This document shows, in pieces, positions 9,440-20,010 of a stretch of DNA of 64,000 nt. Numbering within the stretch: position 1 is the first letter of the stretch; the number at the start of each line of letters is the position of its first letter. The translations under genes were made by a program, and so were the position numbers. A model generated the notes under the pieces. It did no database searches. It was given only the letters and a program-made list of their open reading frames with translations, and was not told where the DNA came from. This stretch comes from Hordeum vulgare subsp. vulgare (lineage: Eukaryota > Streptophyta > Magnoliopsida > Poales > Poaceae): positions 97,822,244-97,886,243 of the forward strand of contig NC_058521.1 of the NCBI RefSeq assembly GCF_904849725.1, read 5' to 3'.

Positions 9440-12400
9440 ATGTCAGTTGATGAATCTCTAGGTTCTCATCAACTTAACTCATTTGCAGCGTTCCTCGAAG
9501 AAACTTTGCCAGTGTCATCAGAATCTTCAAGAGTGCAAATTCCTCAGCAAAAGCATCAGTTGAAGAAAATGGAAGATGACAGAAAGCAAAAGGGTGGAAA
9601 TAAACTTGAACAAAACACTGTAATTGATACCTGAGGATACATATCTTGATCACTGTACGCCAGATGAGCAAGAACCTATGCCGAAGCCCAAAATTAGGCT
9701 TCAGAAAATAGAACGCTGGTGGACTAAGGAGTGGAAGGAATATCGCTTCGTCACTCCAAAGTATGCGAAGAAATTCGCACTCAAGCCACCTTGCAAAAGG
9801 CCTCCTGTTGGTGATCATCAGGTTGCACATCCCTCAAGCATCAAATCAGTTCAGGATTACCCTAAGGAGAAAGACAAACACTTATCTAAACTTCAAAAGA
9901 AAGCAGAAGCTGCAGTGAGGAAATACAATGAAGAATCTGCTGCTGCCACTGCAATCACCTCTTCTGCTGTTGAAGCTTCTGGTACAACTATTCCTCAAAT
10001 GAAGTCTGTGCCAAAGAAACCAAAGACTTCAAAGCCTAAAGAGCAATTGCCTCAGAAGGCTGCACCTGCACAAAAACCTTCAACAACTACACATGCCTCA
10101 AAGCCTGGACACAAGCAGATTGTCAAGCAACAACCTGCTCACTTGAGCTCCTCTGTACCATCTGCCATGAGCTCAGAGACAAAGTCTTCACCAAGAAGCT
10201 TGAAGACTAAAATGACCGCTAGAAGGGGCATCAGGCCCAGCCCAAGCAAAGTCATCAACATCCCTTCTGCATGAGAAGGAAGTGATGAATTTGATGATGA
10301 AACTCTTCAAGCCATTATCAGAAACAAGCAGGAACGAGTTGCACAAGCCTTAGGCAGCTCTATTCCTCTTGCCATGGATCCCAAGGTTCTGTTAGACTTC
10401 ATCAATGTCTGGTATGAAGATCCAAGCACCCCCATTGATGACTTGAAGCTTCCCCCAGGTATCAGTCATCTGGTTTCCACATTCATCAATGAGGCCAAAT
10501 GGAAAGAGACGCAAGCCAAGCAAGCAAAGGCTGCAAAACTAAAGAAGGAAAGATTCCTGAGGCAGAATCTCCTCAATCCGATGCCTGAAGATCTTGTGTC
10601 CACCCACGCTGAACTGAAGACTTTGACCAACAAGTACACAAATCTATATGATCGTTAAAGTCTCAAGTCAAATTTCATCAAGTTTGTAACTAATGCAGTT
10701 GATGAATATAACAAGAAGGCTGCTCCTCCACTAAAGCCAAAGCTGCCTTTGTCCAGCTATTCTGTTCAGCTGACTGAAGAAGATGAAGCTGAAGAACCTG
10801 TTATTGAGGAAATACCTCAAGATATTCCAGCTGATGAACCAGTAATTGAGGAAATACCTCAAGACACTCCAGCTGAAGAAAATGCTTCAGCTGAGGACAC
10901 TGCCAGGACTGATACTGCACCAGCTCCCGAAGAGAAAATTCCTACACCTCAATCCTCAAAGGTGAAGAAAATGGTTCCTTCTACATCAGACGTGAAGAAA
11001 ACCAAGGCTGCTAAGAAAGAAGCGAAGAAAAGAAAAACTTCAATGACCTCAGAATCATCAAAGGCCAAGCGCCCCAAGTTAGCTCAGACAGAGTCTTCAA
11101 CTGCTCCAGTGGATGTTATGCCTCTGAAGGTAGCTCCATCATATTCACTTATTCCCTTCGGAATTGACTATGTCATTCCCGAATAAGATGAGGAAATGAA
11201 AGATGCTGAATCTGAAGAAACCATGGATGGGGAAATTCAAATTAATGATATTCCTCAGTCCTTCATTCCTCACAAGATATTTGATGGACCTGCTCAAGGA
11301 TCAGCTGCAACAGCTGAAGATTTTGCCTCCTCCACCAAGCAAACTCCTCAAGCTGAGGAAAATCCTCAACCTGAAGAAAATCCTCAACCTGAGGAAAAGG
11401 CTGAAGAAAATGCTCGTGCACCCAATACTGAAACTGCTATTGTTGTGGTCAACACTAAAACAACAATGTTAGTATCTCCTCAAGAATAGCAGCATAATCT
11501 TCAACCAAAGCAAAATCACCCTTTTTCGAAGAGGCAAAAGTTTCAAAAGGAAGTGTGCTATGAAGAACGGATGTATTTCAGCGGCAACAATCCATATGAC
11601 AAGCTTCGCATCAGGCACAAGAAGTTTTGGACAAGGACTCAGCTCAACTACTATGCCTCTGTGCTCTGTGGGAGGAACAAAATATTTTAGCACATGCATA
11701 TTCCTCATGTTGAGATGGAAGAAATTCCTTGCTTCGCCCCAGTCCTCAATGTTCTTCATGAAGCTGGACTGCTGCCTCTCTGCACTGATATACGTGATTG
11801 GAATAGCGATATCATTCTTAAATATATGCTACTTTGCACATCTCTGGAGACCCGAAGGATATCAACACTTGGGTGCTGGACTGGATGACTCAGCACACTC
11901 ATTACAAAGCTCCTGCCACTGAAATTCTTCGAGTGCTTCCAGTTTCAGTTCCCTCAGAACAAGTTGTGTTGATGTATGATGAACGGGAAATGCCCAACAG
12001 AATGATGGAAGTCCTCATGAAGCCTTTGGCCAAGGATCAACCTCCAAGAACTACTTTTCTGGTTCAAGACTTGAAGTATGAACCATGAACTGTCTACAGG
12101 ATCCTATGCAGTGTCATCGCTCCAATCAAGGACCATGATGATGAAGAAGATGTCGTAGGCATCATGAAGAACATCCTCTTCAACATCATCCATGGCATAC
12201 CAATAAACCTTCACGACTTCTTCCTGAGGACTCTGGCTGATAATGCTATGTCGCCCTTCGACTTGAAGATTTATGCTCTGTGGATCATGAGATACATCAG
12301 ACGCAGGTATGGCATCAACTATCATGCTGATTTCAACAATCACATTGGATATCTGCCTCTGATCAGAGTCATCAAGAAGACTTTTGAGCCTGTTGAAGGA

Positions 12401-12932
12401 AAATGAAAATTTGTCATCGATGAAGGAAGTCGGCCCCTTGATGGCGAGTTTCGCAAACCAGGAGCATATTCTTCATATGATGACACTGAAACTCAGGAGC
12501 CGCCTAGCCCTGTTGCCCCAAGGATAATGACTAACAGAGAACTACTCCTCAGTCTTCTTCAGAAGGTCGATCGCAATCACAAATGGGTCAAACGTCAATT
12601 CAGTGCCATTGTGAAAACCCTCAACGAGACTCAAAATGCAGTGAAGAAAAATCACTACTATCTTCATGAGGTTTTTGATCGTACCTGGTCCACGCTGGCT
12701 CATGTGGAAACTCAAGAAAACTTGATGAATTGGAGTTTACTCCGGACTTCGACTGGTCGTGGCTCCCAAGAAGAAATTCAAGCCAATTCCAGTTCCAGAC
12801 CTTGAGGACAGTTCCTTTTCTTCATTCCACAACGCAGAATCTGATGAAGAACCAGAAGACACTGCTACTGGTCCAAGGAATAAGCCCGTCGCCAAGAATC
12901 CTCACGCATCTTCTTCATCAGCTAAGAAGTGA
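9440..12932 (+). pseudogene. Long degenerate ORF of Sirevirus-like unit A (env-position protein, unknown function)
   Basis: The start chosen is ATG 9440 (MSVDESLGSHQL), after the candidate intron; an in-frame ATG also lies at 9392. A frameshift near 9620 is followed by a single frame interrupted by stops at about 10272, 10656, 11184 and 11487. Another frameshift lies near 11830, then stops near 12086 and 12404, then a shift near 12750, ending at TGA 12930-12932. The total is about 1,150 codons. The N-terminal half is basic and low-complexity (Lys/Pro/Ala/Ser). The middle has MDPKVLLDFINVWY and Glu/Pro repeats. The C-terminal part has a globular look (NNPYDKLRIRHKKFW, SGDPKDINTWVLDW, LFNIIHGIPINLHDFF) and a coiled-coil-like segment near 12540-12700. 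From memory it resembles the 'putative plant transposon protein' type. No transposase, RT or protease motif is visible. Confidence 0.6.
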
Positions 12933-12987
12933 AAGTCTTCATGGGGCGTTAGTCCTCAGTTTTGTCCCTTTTCGTCACTTGATGACA

Positions 12988-13457
12988 AAGGGGGAGAAAT
13001 CTAAGTTAGTCTTCATGCGGGATAAATTTTGGGGCTTATAAACTTTATTAAGTTACAAACTCTTGGTTCTTCTGAAGTGTTTTATGTAATGAGTTGTAAC
13101 TTAAGCCCGATGGTACTCTGACGCTTTTGAACGATTTTCTTCGCATGCTTATTCCTCAAAATATTAATGCACACATGCTGAAATTCGTCAGATACCATTT
13201 CTCATCATGCATTCTCAAATTCCTCATATTATATGTCGTATGTATGCATGATTTACAAGATACAAGGGGAGATCTCCATGATATAAATCATCAATGTGCA
13301 ATTGCTGTGAAAAGCAAATTCCTCAAAGTATGCACATCTTCAGGGGGAGTCTCTCAGTATCTTGTTTTCAAATTCCTCAACTGAGTATTTACACTTCATA
13401 TTTTTATCCCTGTTGAAAACTTAACCTAATTGTCATCAACCACCAAAAAGGGGGAGA
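12988..13457 (+). promoter_or_regulatory. Multiple polypurine tracts of unit A
   Basis: Four tracts are seen: AAAGGGGGAGAAA (12988-13000), AAGGGGAGAT (13264-13273), AGGGGGAG (13342-13349) and AAAAAGGGGGAGA (13445-13457). The last abuts the LTR and is the functional primer candidate. The same four, inverted, occur in unit B. The rest of 12933-13458 shows no gene. Confidence 0.65.
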
Positions 13458-13458
13458 T

Positions 13459-14876
13459 TGTAAGTGCATCTAGTGCCCTTAGTGATTTTGGTGGTTTGAA
13501 GACATATAAGTTAAGTATCTAATGTGTTCATCAGTGTACACATGATCTATAAGTCGCTAAGGAGTTTAAGTTATACGATGAATATCGACCCCTAAAAATG
13601 TATATCTTCAGCTGAAGAAATTGGTCTTATGCTGAAGACTTTGATCACGAAGAAATTGCGATGAAATTGATATTCCTCATGAAGATATTGAAGATGAGGA
13701 ATTTGGTGTGTCCTGAAGAAAATCAATTTGAAGACTTTGAATAGTGAAGATTTATTCTTTCTGTTTCATTTTCTTCACTATTGAGTCATAGGAACACCGT
13801 ACTGTTAAAGGGGGTCAAGGTAACACTATGGAATGAATTTCCTCATGATGCTCAACACAAGCCTAATACTACAAAAGCCTCAAGTGAGGAATATGAGAAA
13901 CATGAGGACTCTCAGAGTTGAGGGTCCCGACCATTACCGCGATTTGCGCCACATCACCGATCTTATCCACACCAACGGTCATAATACTTAAGGGCATTTA
14001 TGTCAACTCATGTTGGGATGCTCCCTGGCTATAAATAGCCCCCCCCCCGCAACCATTAGCTGGTTGGTTCCTCCACGAGAAACTGTCACTTGTCATTTAG
14101 AGCAACCCAGATTCTTCAGAGTCTTCGAGAGTAAATCATCAATGAGGAAATACCCCAAACACCAAACCACAAACCAAAAACCAAGTGATTGAGCATCACT
14201 GAAGAATTTGTTCCTGTGTGGGACTGAAGCCTTTTACCTTTGAGGACCGTGCATCCTCCAGACGGTTAGGCATCATGGTCTAGAGCAATCCAGCAGTCAA
14301 TTGTGGATCGCCAGGTGACCAAGTTTATGAGGGTTTGGAAGTCTGCCCTGAAGACTTACCACGAGAGTTGGGCGAGGACTGTGTGTCCTTAGCTCAAGGA
14401 GAATACGGTAGGGACTGTGTGTCCCGGGATTGTGTGTCTTTTGTTTTCAATACCAAGCCGCTCCAAACCAGACGTACGATTGTCACATTAGTTGGAACTG
14501 GGTCATCAACCAGTGTCTTCACTATGATACGGGTTCTATTTCTTCAACTCTTTAAATTCCTCAATATTGTATGTTCAAGATTTTCATTGTCTCTGTTTGA
14601 AGAATTTGCTGAAGACTTTCTCTGAATTTCCTCAACCTCAAATTCTTCAGTCTAGTTAATCCTCACCTGCTTACTCTGTGCCTGCGTACTGTGCAAACTA
14701 TTTTTCATAATCCTCATCGATAAAACTGCTGTAGTAATACTTTGCACTCCTGATCCTTTGCTGTTTCCACTGCAAGTTATTCATCAGTGAGGAATTTCCT
14801 CAAAAGGAATTTCCTCAGCGATGAAATTCTAAAAATCTCCTATTCTCCCCCCTCTAGTCGATATAACGCACTTTCA
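13459..14876 (+). repeat. LTR of Sirevirus-like unit A
   Basis: It is 1,418 bp, TG...CA ended (TGTAAGTGCATC ... ACGCACTTTCA), directly after a polypurine tract, so it is the 3' LTR. TATAAATA at 14030-14037 is the likely promoter. It is full of TTCCTCA/TGAGGAA and TGAAGA words. It is collinear with the inverted LTR at 59158-60619. Confidence 0.75.
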
Positions 14877-16119
14877 ATAAGCCTTGCAATCAATGTGACT
14901 AAGGAGTTAGTCACGGGATCTTGTATTACGAAACGAGTAAAGAGACTTGCCGGTAACGAGATTGAACTAGGTATAGAGATACTGACGATCGAATCTCGGG
15001 CAAGTAACGTACCAATGGACAAAGGGAACAGTATACGTGATTGATTGAATCCTTGACTTCGTGGTTCGACCAATAAAGATCTTTCTAGAATATGTAGGAA
15101 CCTATATGGGCATCCACGTCCTGCTATTGGTTATTGACCGTAGAGGTGTCTCGGTCATGTCTGCATAGTTCTCGAACTCGCAAGGTCTGCACACTTAACG
15201 TTCGGTGACACTAGAGTAATATTGAGAAATGTATTGTGGTGGCCGAATGTTGTTCGGAGTCTCGGGTGATATCCCGGACCTCACGAGGAGCTCCGGAATG
15301 GTCTGGAGGTGCAGATTTATATATGGGAAGTCCTATTTTGGCTACCGAAAAAGTTTGGGGTTTTATCGGTACTGTACCGGGAAGCTTCTGGAAGGTTCTA
15401 GAGGAGTCTGGAAGGGTCCCTCCATCCCCTAGGACGTGCATGGGCTGTAAGGTGGCGGCCAAGCCTTGGTGGACCAGCCCCCAAGGGCCCATGTGGTTGG
15501 GAGGGAAGAGTCCCTAAAGAGGAAGGCACCTCCTAGGTGCCTTGGGGAGGGAGGAAACCTCCCTAGGCCTAAGCCCCCTCCTTGGAGGAGGGGCTAGGGC
15601 TGCGAGCCAGCCCTCCCCTTGCCTCCTATATATAGTGGGGCAGAGGGAGGGGCTGAGCACACCATTTCCCATGCCCCAGGGGCAGCCCTACCTCTCCCAT
15701 AACTCCGTTTTCTCCTCAGATCGGTTCTGGCAGCGCTGCTGGCACTGCTCCACCATCGTCTCCATCATGCCGTCGTGCTGGTTGAGATCCCATCTACTTC
15801 TCCTTACTCTCTTGGTAGATCAAGAAGGAGGAGACGTCATCGAGCCGTACGTGTGCTGAACGCGGAGGTGCCGTCCGTTTGGCACTAGATCGGGATGGAT
15901 CGTGATGGATCGCGGGACGGATCGTGATGAGATCGCGGGACGAGCTACGATTTGGATCGCGAAGATGTTCCACTACATCAACCGCGTTATATACGCTACC
16001 GCTTAGCGATCTACAAGGGTATGTGCATCTGAACTCCCCTCTCGTAGATGTACATAACCATGGATAGGTCTTGCGTGTGCGTAGGAATTTTTTTGTTTCC
16101 CATGCAACATTCCCTGATA
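14877..16119 (+). repeat. Angela/BARE-like LTR, 3' part
   Basis: It enters the Angela LTR mid-way (the segment beginning 'ccttgcaatcaatgtgactaag', compare 22740) and continues to the LTR's 3' terminus ('gtttcccatgcaac...' then about 16119). TATATATA at 15628-15635 matches the TATA position of the LTR piece at 40544. What follows is not the Angela primer-binding site, so this may be the 3' LTR of a destroyed copy. No coding sequence. Confidence 0.75.
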
Positions 16120-17719
16120 GGGCGGTGGTACCCCGGTGGCGCGGCGCTACACGGTAGCTCGACGGTGTGCCCCCGGTGACGACGACCGGCTTCTAATCCG
16201 GCGTTGGCTCGTCTGCGGTTGGACCGTATCGACCTTCGCTTGATCTCCTCGTTGCTCCGGCACTACTTAGGTCGAAGGGCTGGCCCGCTCCCAACTACGG
16301 TCCATCGTTTATCTCGCGCCCGGAGAAGTAGGACCGATTGTGTCTCGCGCACAGTGCAGCAGGACCGACCTTGTCTCACGCACGATGCCGCTGGACCGCG
16401 CTCGTATCGAGCTCGGTGCTGTATGACGAGTCGATGGAGGCCCGTCTTGACCGGCCTTTGGGTCTCGTGCTGGGGCTGCCCAGGGTTGGAAAAGGCGGCC
16501 CCTTTTCGCTCTTCTCTTCGGTTGGGGTAGCGTAGGATCTCGGGTGAGGTGGTATCTAGATCTTGGATGCCAGAGCGGTGGCCCCGGAGGTGGTTGCGCG
16601 GTGCTCATGGGCAGAGCCCGTGGATTGGTGCTGCATGGCCGTGTGGGCGACGTGGATGCCGGGATGTGGCGATCGGTGACGGTGAGTGTTGGCCGGGATG
16701 AAAACCTGCTCTATCTTTGGAAGGACCGACGACGGTGAAGCTCATTCCCTTCTTGAAGACGTCGTTGCGGCTCTCATCATCCGTCGTGCTGCTCCAAGGA
16801 AAACTCTGATCCTTGGATTGGACGGTGGCATCGCTTCGGTGTCGTTTTTTCATGAAGGCGTTGTTTTGAAACCCACGGTTCGTCGTATGTGATTTTGTCC
16901 CCGGTTGCTTTTGTAGCACGTATCATGTCTTGGGTGTGCGCTTATGTCGTGTTGATGTGAGGTTGTATTGAATTATTGTGGATCGTTGCTTTATATATAA
17001 GATGAGACGAAATTGTTTTTCGACATAGCGATTTGCTCGTACATCAGAGTTGATTAACTCGTGCAGACGTGCAGTATAGATTACGTCTATAGAAGTTAAT
17101 GATTGCATACGTAAAAACATAAAGAATATGTGCTGTGGTTAAAATCTTGTACTAAGAAAACTTGTGACTACCTGTTAACGTCTACTGTAGTGCCAAGTAT
17201 TGTCGTCCTTTAAATGTTAAGAAATGCTCTCATCGCTGAACTTCTCTTAGGTCTAGTAAAAATCACGGCTCCATTTAGAAACCAAAGGAATATTTTTACT
17301 CTTTGGTATTTTGATCTTTTACATTTTTTTATATCAACAGATGGACACAACATCTTCTCCGCCTCCATTTGTGTAGGGAAGGGATCCGTGGTTGGGTATC
17401 AAGAACAGTGCCGTCAGGGGACAGAGACAAGCACCGGACACGGGGGACATCTGCCTGGGGTACAATAACGTTTTTTCTGGCAAATACTTGGAAATTTAGG
17501 TCTAATTCGGGGTGTATCTCTTTCAGCCTTACTTCCTCTGATATCCCAATGCGGACATGCGTTAGATTTGGGACGGGGCGTTCAACGCGTCTATGAAATG
17601 CAGCGTCCGCCACACGTCATTCCATCGAATCAGTCGCCCCCTCGTCTCGCCACGCGTCCTTCCTCGTCTCGTCACGCGCCCCTCTGCCTCTATTCTCGCC
17701 TCGCCACCGCCGCGCCACC
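16120..17719 (+). other. GC-rich intergenic stretch; possible LINE 3' end at about 16560-17030
   Basis: No gene is supported. The segment around 16740-17020 reads like the 3' untranslated end of plant LINEs: text such as 'ccaaggaaaactctgatccttggat' style wording, then TTTATATATAAGATGAGACG followed by a T-run and 'cgaca'. No RT domain is present. 17030-17560 is AT-rich with nothing recognised. Confidence 0.25.
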
Positions 17720-18300
17720 ATGCCACCGCGTCGTCAGGGAACTTCAGGCTACCGCGCGCGCCCCTCCGGCACGATCTACGCCGAGATCCGATCCGGTGAT
17801 ATGCGTCTCGGCCTCGACACGTTCGAGACCGCCCACGAGGCCCCCCGCACGTATGCCGCGGCGGCGTGGCGTCTAAACATGGCTCGAAGGGAGATGAATT
17901 TTTCCGAGGTGATGACGATGGAGTAGACGCCGAACGTCGCGCCTCGTCCACGGGTTGTCACCGAAAAGGACAGTCGCCGGAACCGGAGGCGGGAGCGCCG
18001 CCTCAGCATTGCTGAGATGGACGTGCATGCCATGGCGGAGTGGCGCCGACAGTTCCCGCAGGAGGTCCTCGACGAGCGCCAATTCTTCATGCAAAGGAGG
18101 GCGGAGAGGAGGGCGGAGGAAGCCGCCTATCGTGAAGATAGGCGTACGCCGAAGTAAGCCGCACTCTTCGAGATGGAGCTGAAGGAATCGTCGACTTGGT
18201 CCTCCGGCGATGGACGCCGGGCTGACGCCTTCATCACGACGGAGGAATCGGACACCGGCGTCGGAGTCCGAAGACGACGATGAGGAGTATTTTTTAATAT
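17720..18300 (+). pseudogene. AP2/ERF-like DNA-binding protein pseudogene
   Basis: From ATG 17720 the protein runs MPPRRQGTSGYRARPSGTIY, then a shortened AP2-like domain (AEIRSGDMRLGLDTFETA, then AARTYAAAAWRL-like text read here as APRTYAAAAWRLN), ending at TAG 17924-17926. The same frame continues for about 75 codons with a basic, Arg-rich helix (RRNRRRERRLSIAEMDV; AEWRRQFPQEVLDERQFF) to TAA near 18155, then an acidic tail that is restored by one frameshift near 18260. AP2/ERF proteins are nuclear transcription factors. The canonical Gly-Val of the first strand (YRGVR) is missing here, so binding would be doubtful even without the stops. From memory, similar short single-exon copies are numerous in wheat and may be transposon-amplified. 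Confidence 0.55.
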
Positions 18301-19076
18301 TTTTTTATCTTTTTTATCTATGCTATGCTATGTAGTTTTTTTTAAATCTATATAGGCTATCTATGCAACTATGCTATGTATCGTTTAAAATATCCTATGA
18401 TGATTAAAATGCATGTTGCATGCGTTGAGTTCTTGCGCGTCTGTTGAAGTGCCGCGCGCGTTGATTTTTACGGCTTACGTTGGAGCCAACGTTCGTCAAC
18501 ACGTTAAATTTTACGATTTACACGCTGTAAACTGAATTTTTATGCGCCGCGTGTTGGAGATGCTTTTACGGAGGCTACGACTGCGCTATACAGCTTGTGC
18601 TGTGAGGAGGTTAATACGAGCTGACAACTCTGATCTACATGATCTAACGAGGCGCCTTATCTTTGGCTCGCATCAGTCGGATGACTGATAGCAGCATCCT
18701 TCCAACAAAGGGTACAAGCTTGTTCAAACTCCCTCAAGAAAACTAGTTTAGTGACTTTATAGTGACTCTATTAATAATTGCAGCATGATCATGCTAATTA
18801 ACCTCCTGCTGCAGCTAGATTGATCGATCGACAACGAAAAGTATAATTAATTTGTTTGGAGCAAGACATGAAAGGACAGCATAAGGTTATCTTGTTACGC
18901 CCACCTATCTGTCTATTGATTTGATTTGACACGATCGAGTGCGCGTAGGTTGAAATCTCTTGGTTTCAATTTACTCCCCAACTAAACCAATAGCGAAATC
19001 GTTGAGCTGCTTAATGAGAAGTATAGCTGTAGCACTACAACACTCGTGTGCATGAGACATTAAATACTTTGCATCC
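18301..19076. other. Intergenic, nothing recognised
   Basis: An AT-rich 3' flank of the AP2-like pseudogene, then unique-looking sequence. No ORF with domain similarity, no clear repeat ends. The phrase 'gttggagatgctttta' near 18560 resembles wording found near the ends of DNA transposons in Triticeae, but no inverted repeat partner was identified. Confidence 0.4.
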
Positions 19077-20010
19077 TGTTGGAATTTGCTAGGCTTTTGG
19101 CCTAAAGCCCAACAAAATTCTGAAACTCTTGTTCATTTGTGCATGATTGTGTGTAGTGTAAACGAGACTAATATTTAATCCTATATCGCTAGTTAAGAGA
19201 GAGAGAAAGTTGCACTATCTTGTGAGCTCTTCTAACACTAATATGAGCATGAGAAGAAGTCTATATGTGTATGCTCCTCCTCCTCGCTCCGCCCTGTCGC
19301 CTTGGGTTTTAGGAATGAGCCGAGCCGAGGACAAAGCTATGCAGTTGTCTATATTTTTTGCTGCTTGCTGCTCGGGAAAATTAATTGAGTTATTAATTAA
19401 TAATTAATGAATGCGTTGATTACTCAGTAGTTTCCGATTCTCTTACCGACCTGCCGTTCTAGAAAAACACAAGTCTTCTTCATCCCTCCTTTCGGCATGC
19501 AGTGCGATAAGGGACAACACGGCTCCGAAACCCCGCCTTTCGTGATCCGGAGCGTACTCGGGCGACTGCTCGCAGCAACTACTTCCCGGACGACGACTTG
19601 TTCTCCGATCTCGGGAACGTCTTCATCAACGACATGGACGACAACACCAACATTTGCGGTTTTGTTCCCGCTGCACCGTATGCATACTTGTCTTCTCTGT
19701 TTAAGATTGTGCTTCAATTTCTGTTTCTAGTATGTGCCTTAGATTCGATCTATTCATCTACTATACTAGTTTGTATGATTACTTTAGTTTCTGTTACTAT
19801 CGTCATGATTTATTTACAGATTATTCAAATTAAAACTCATTGTAATTTGCTCATATTTTCAACAATCCAAAAAATGAGTATAGGAAATTTACTCTGAGTG
19901 GTTTTGTTGCGCATCTGAAGCCGCCCACCTTCAAGGGGGAGCAATATAAGAGGTGGCGCGCAAGTGGAGTTTACTTGTTTCACACTATGTACTTGAAAGG
20001 ATCGATGTAG
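19077..20010 (+). mobile_element. Ty1-copia fragment: LTR start, leader and gag N-terminus
   Basis: It begins TGTTGGAATTTGCTAGG, a copia LTR start different from Angela, with leader-like sequence to about 19880. Codons at 19885-20007 read KFTLSGFVAHLKPPTFKGEQ then YKRWRASGVYLFHTMY, the N-terminal part of a copia (UBN2-type) gag in which a conserved Trp-containing segment follows 'F-G-x-x-Y'. A stop at 20008-20010 and the start of another repeat at 20011 end it. The 3' LTR edge is not resolved. Confidence 0.5.

Larger units (their letters stand above)
8628..14876 (+). mobile_element. Sirevirus-like unit A, 5'-truncated or non-autonomous, with LTR at its 3' end
   Basis: This unit has a gene-like promoter region, one long degenerate ORF, a non-coding stretch with four purine tracts, and an LTR (13459-14876) starting TGTAAGTGC and ending CTTTCA. 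Multiple polypurine tracts upstream of the 3' LTR are a known hallmark of Sirevirus copia elements. No gag, integrase, RT or 5' LTR is present between 8628 and the ORF. Either the upstream part was deleted or this is a non-autonomous derivative. The following Angela LTR sequence is entered mid-way at 14877 (possible target duplication ATAAG). An inverted relative lies at 59158-64000. Confidence 0.6.

Noticed and set aside
14877..14881. ATAAG as proven target duplication of unit A
   Set aside because: The left partner is missing because unit A has no 5' LTR; only a candidate.
16204..16608. Frames of about 100 codons on both strands
   Set aside because: GC-rich, Arg/Pro/Ser-rich translations with no recognisable domain; chance frames.
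17720..17926. Functional short AP2/ERF gene
   Set aside because: The first strand lacks conserved residues, and similarity continues in frame beyond the stop with another stop and a frameshift, so it is a pseudogene.
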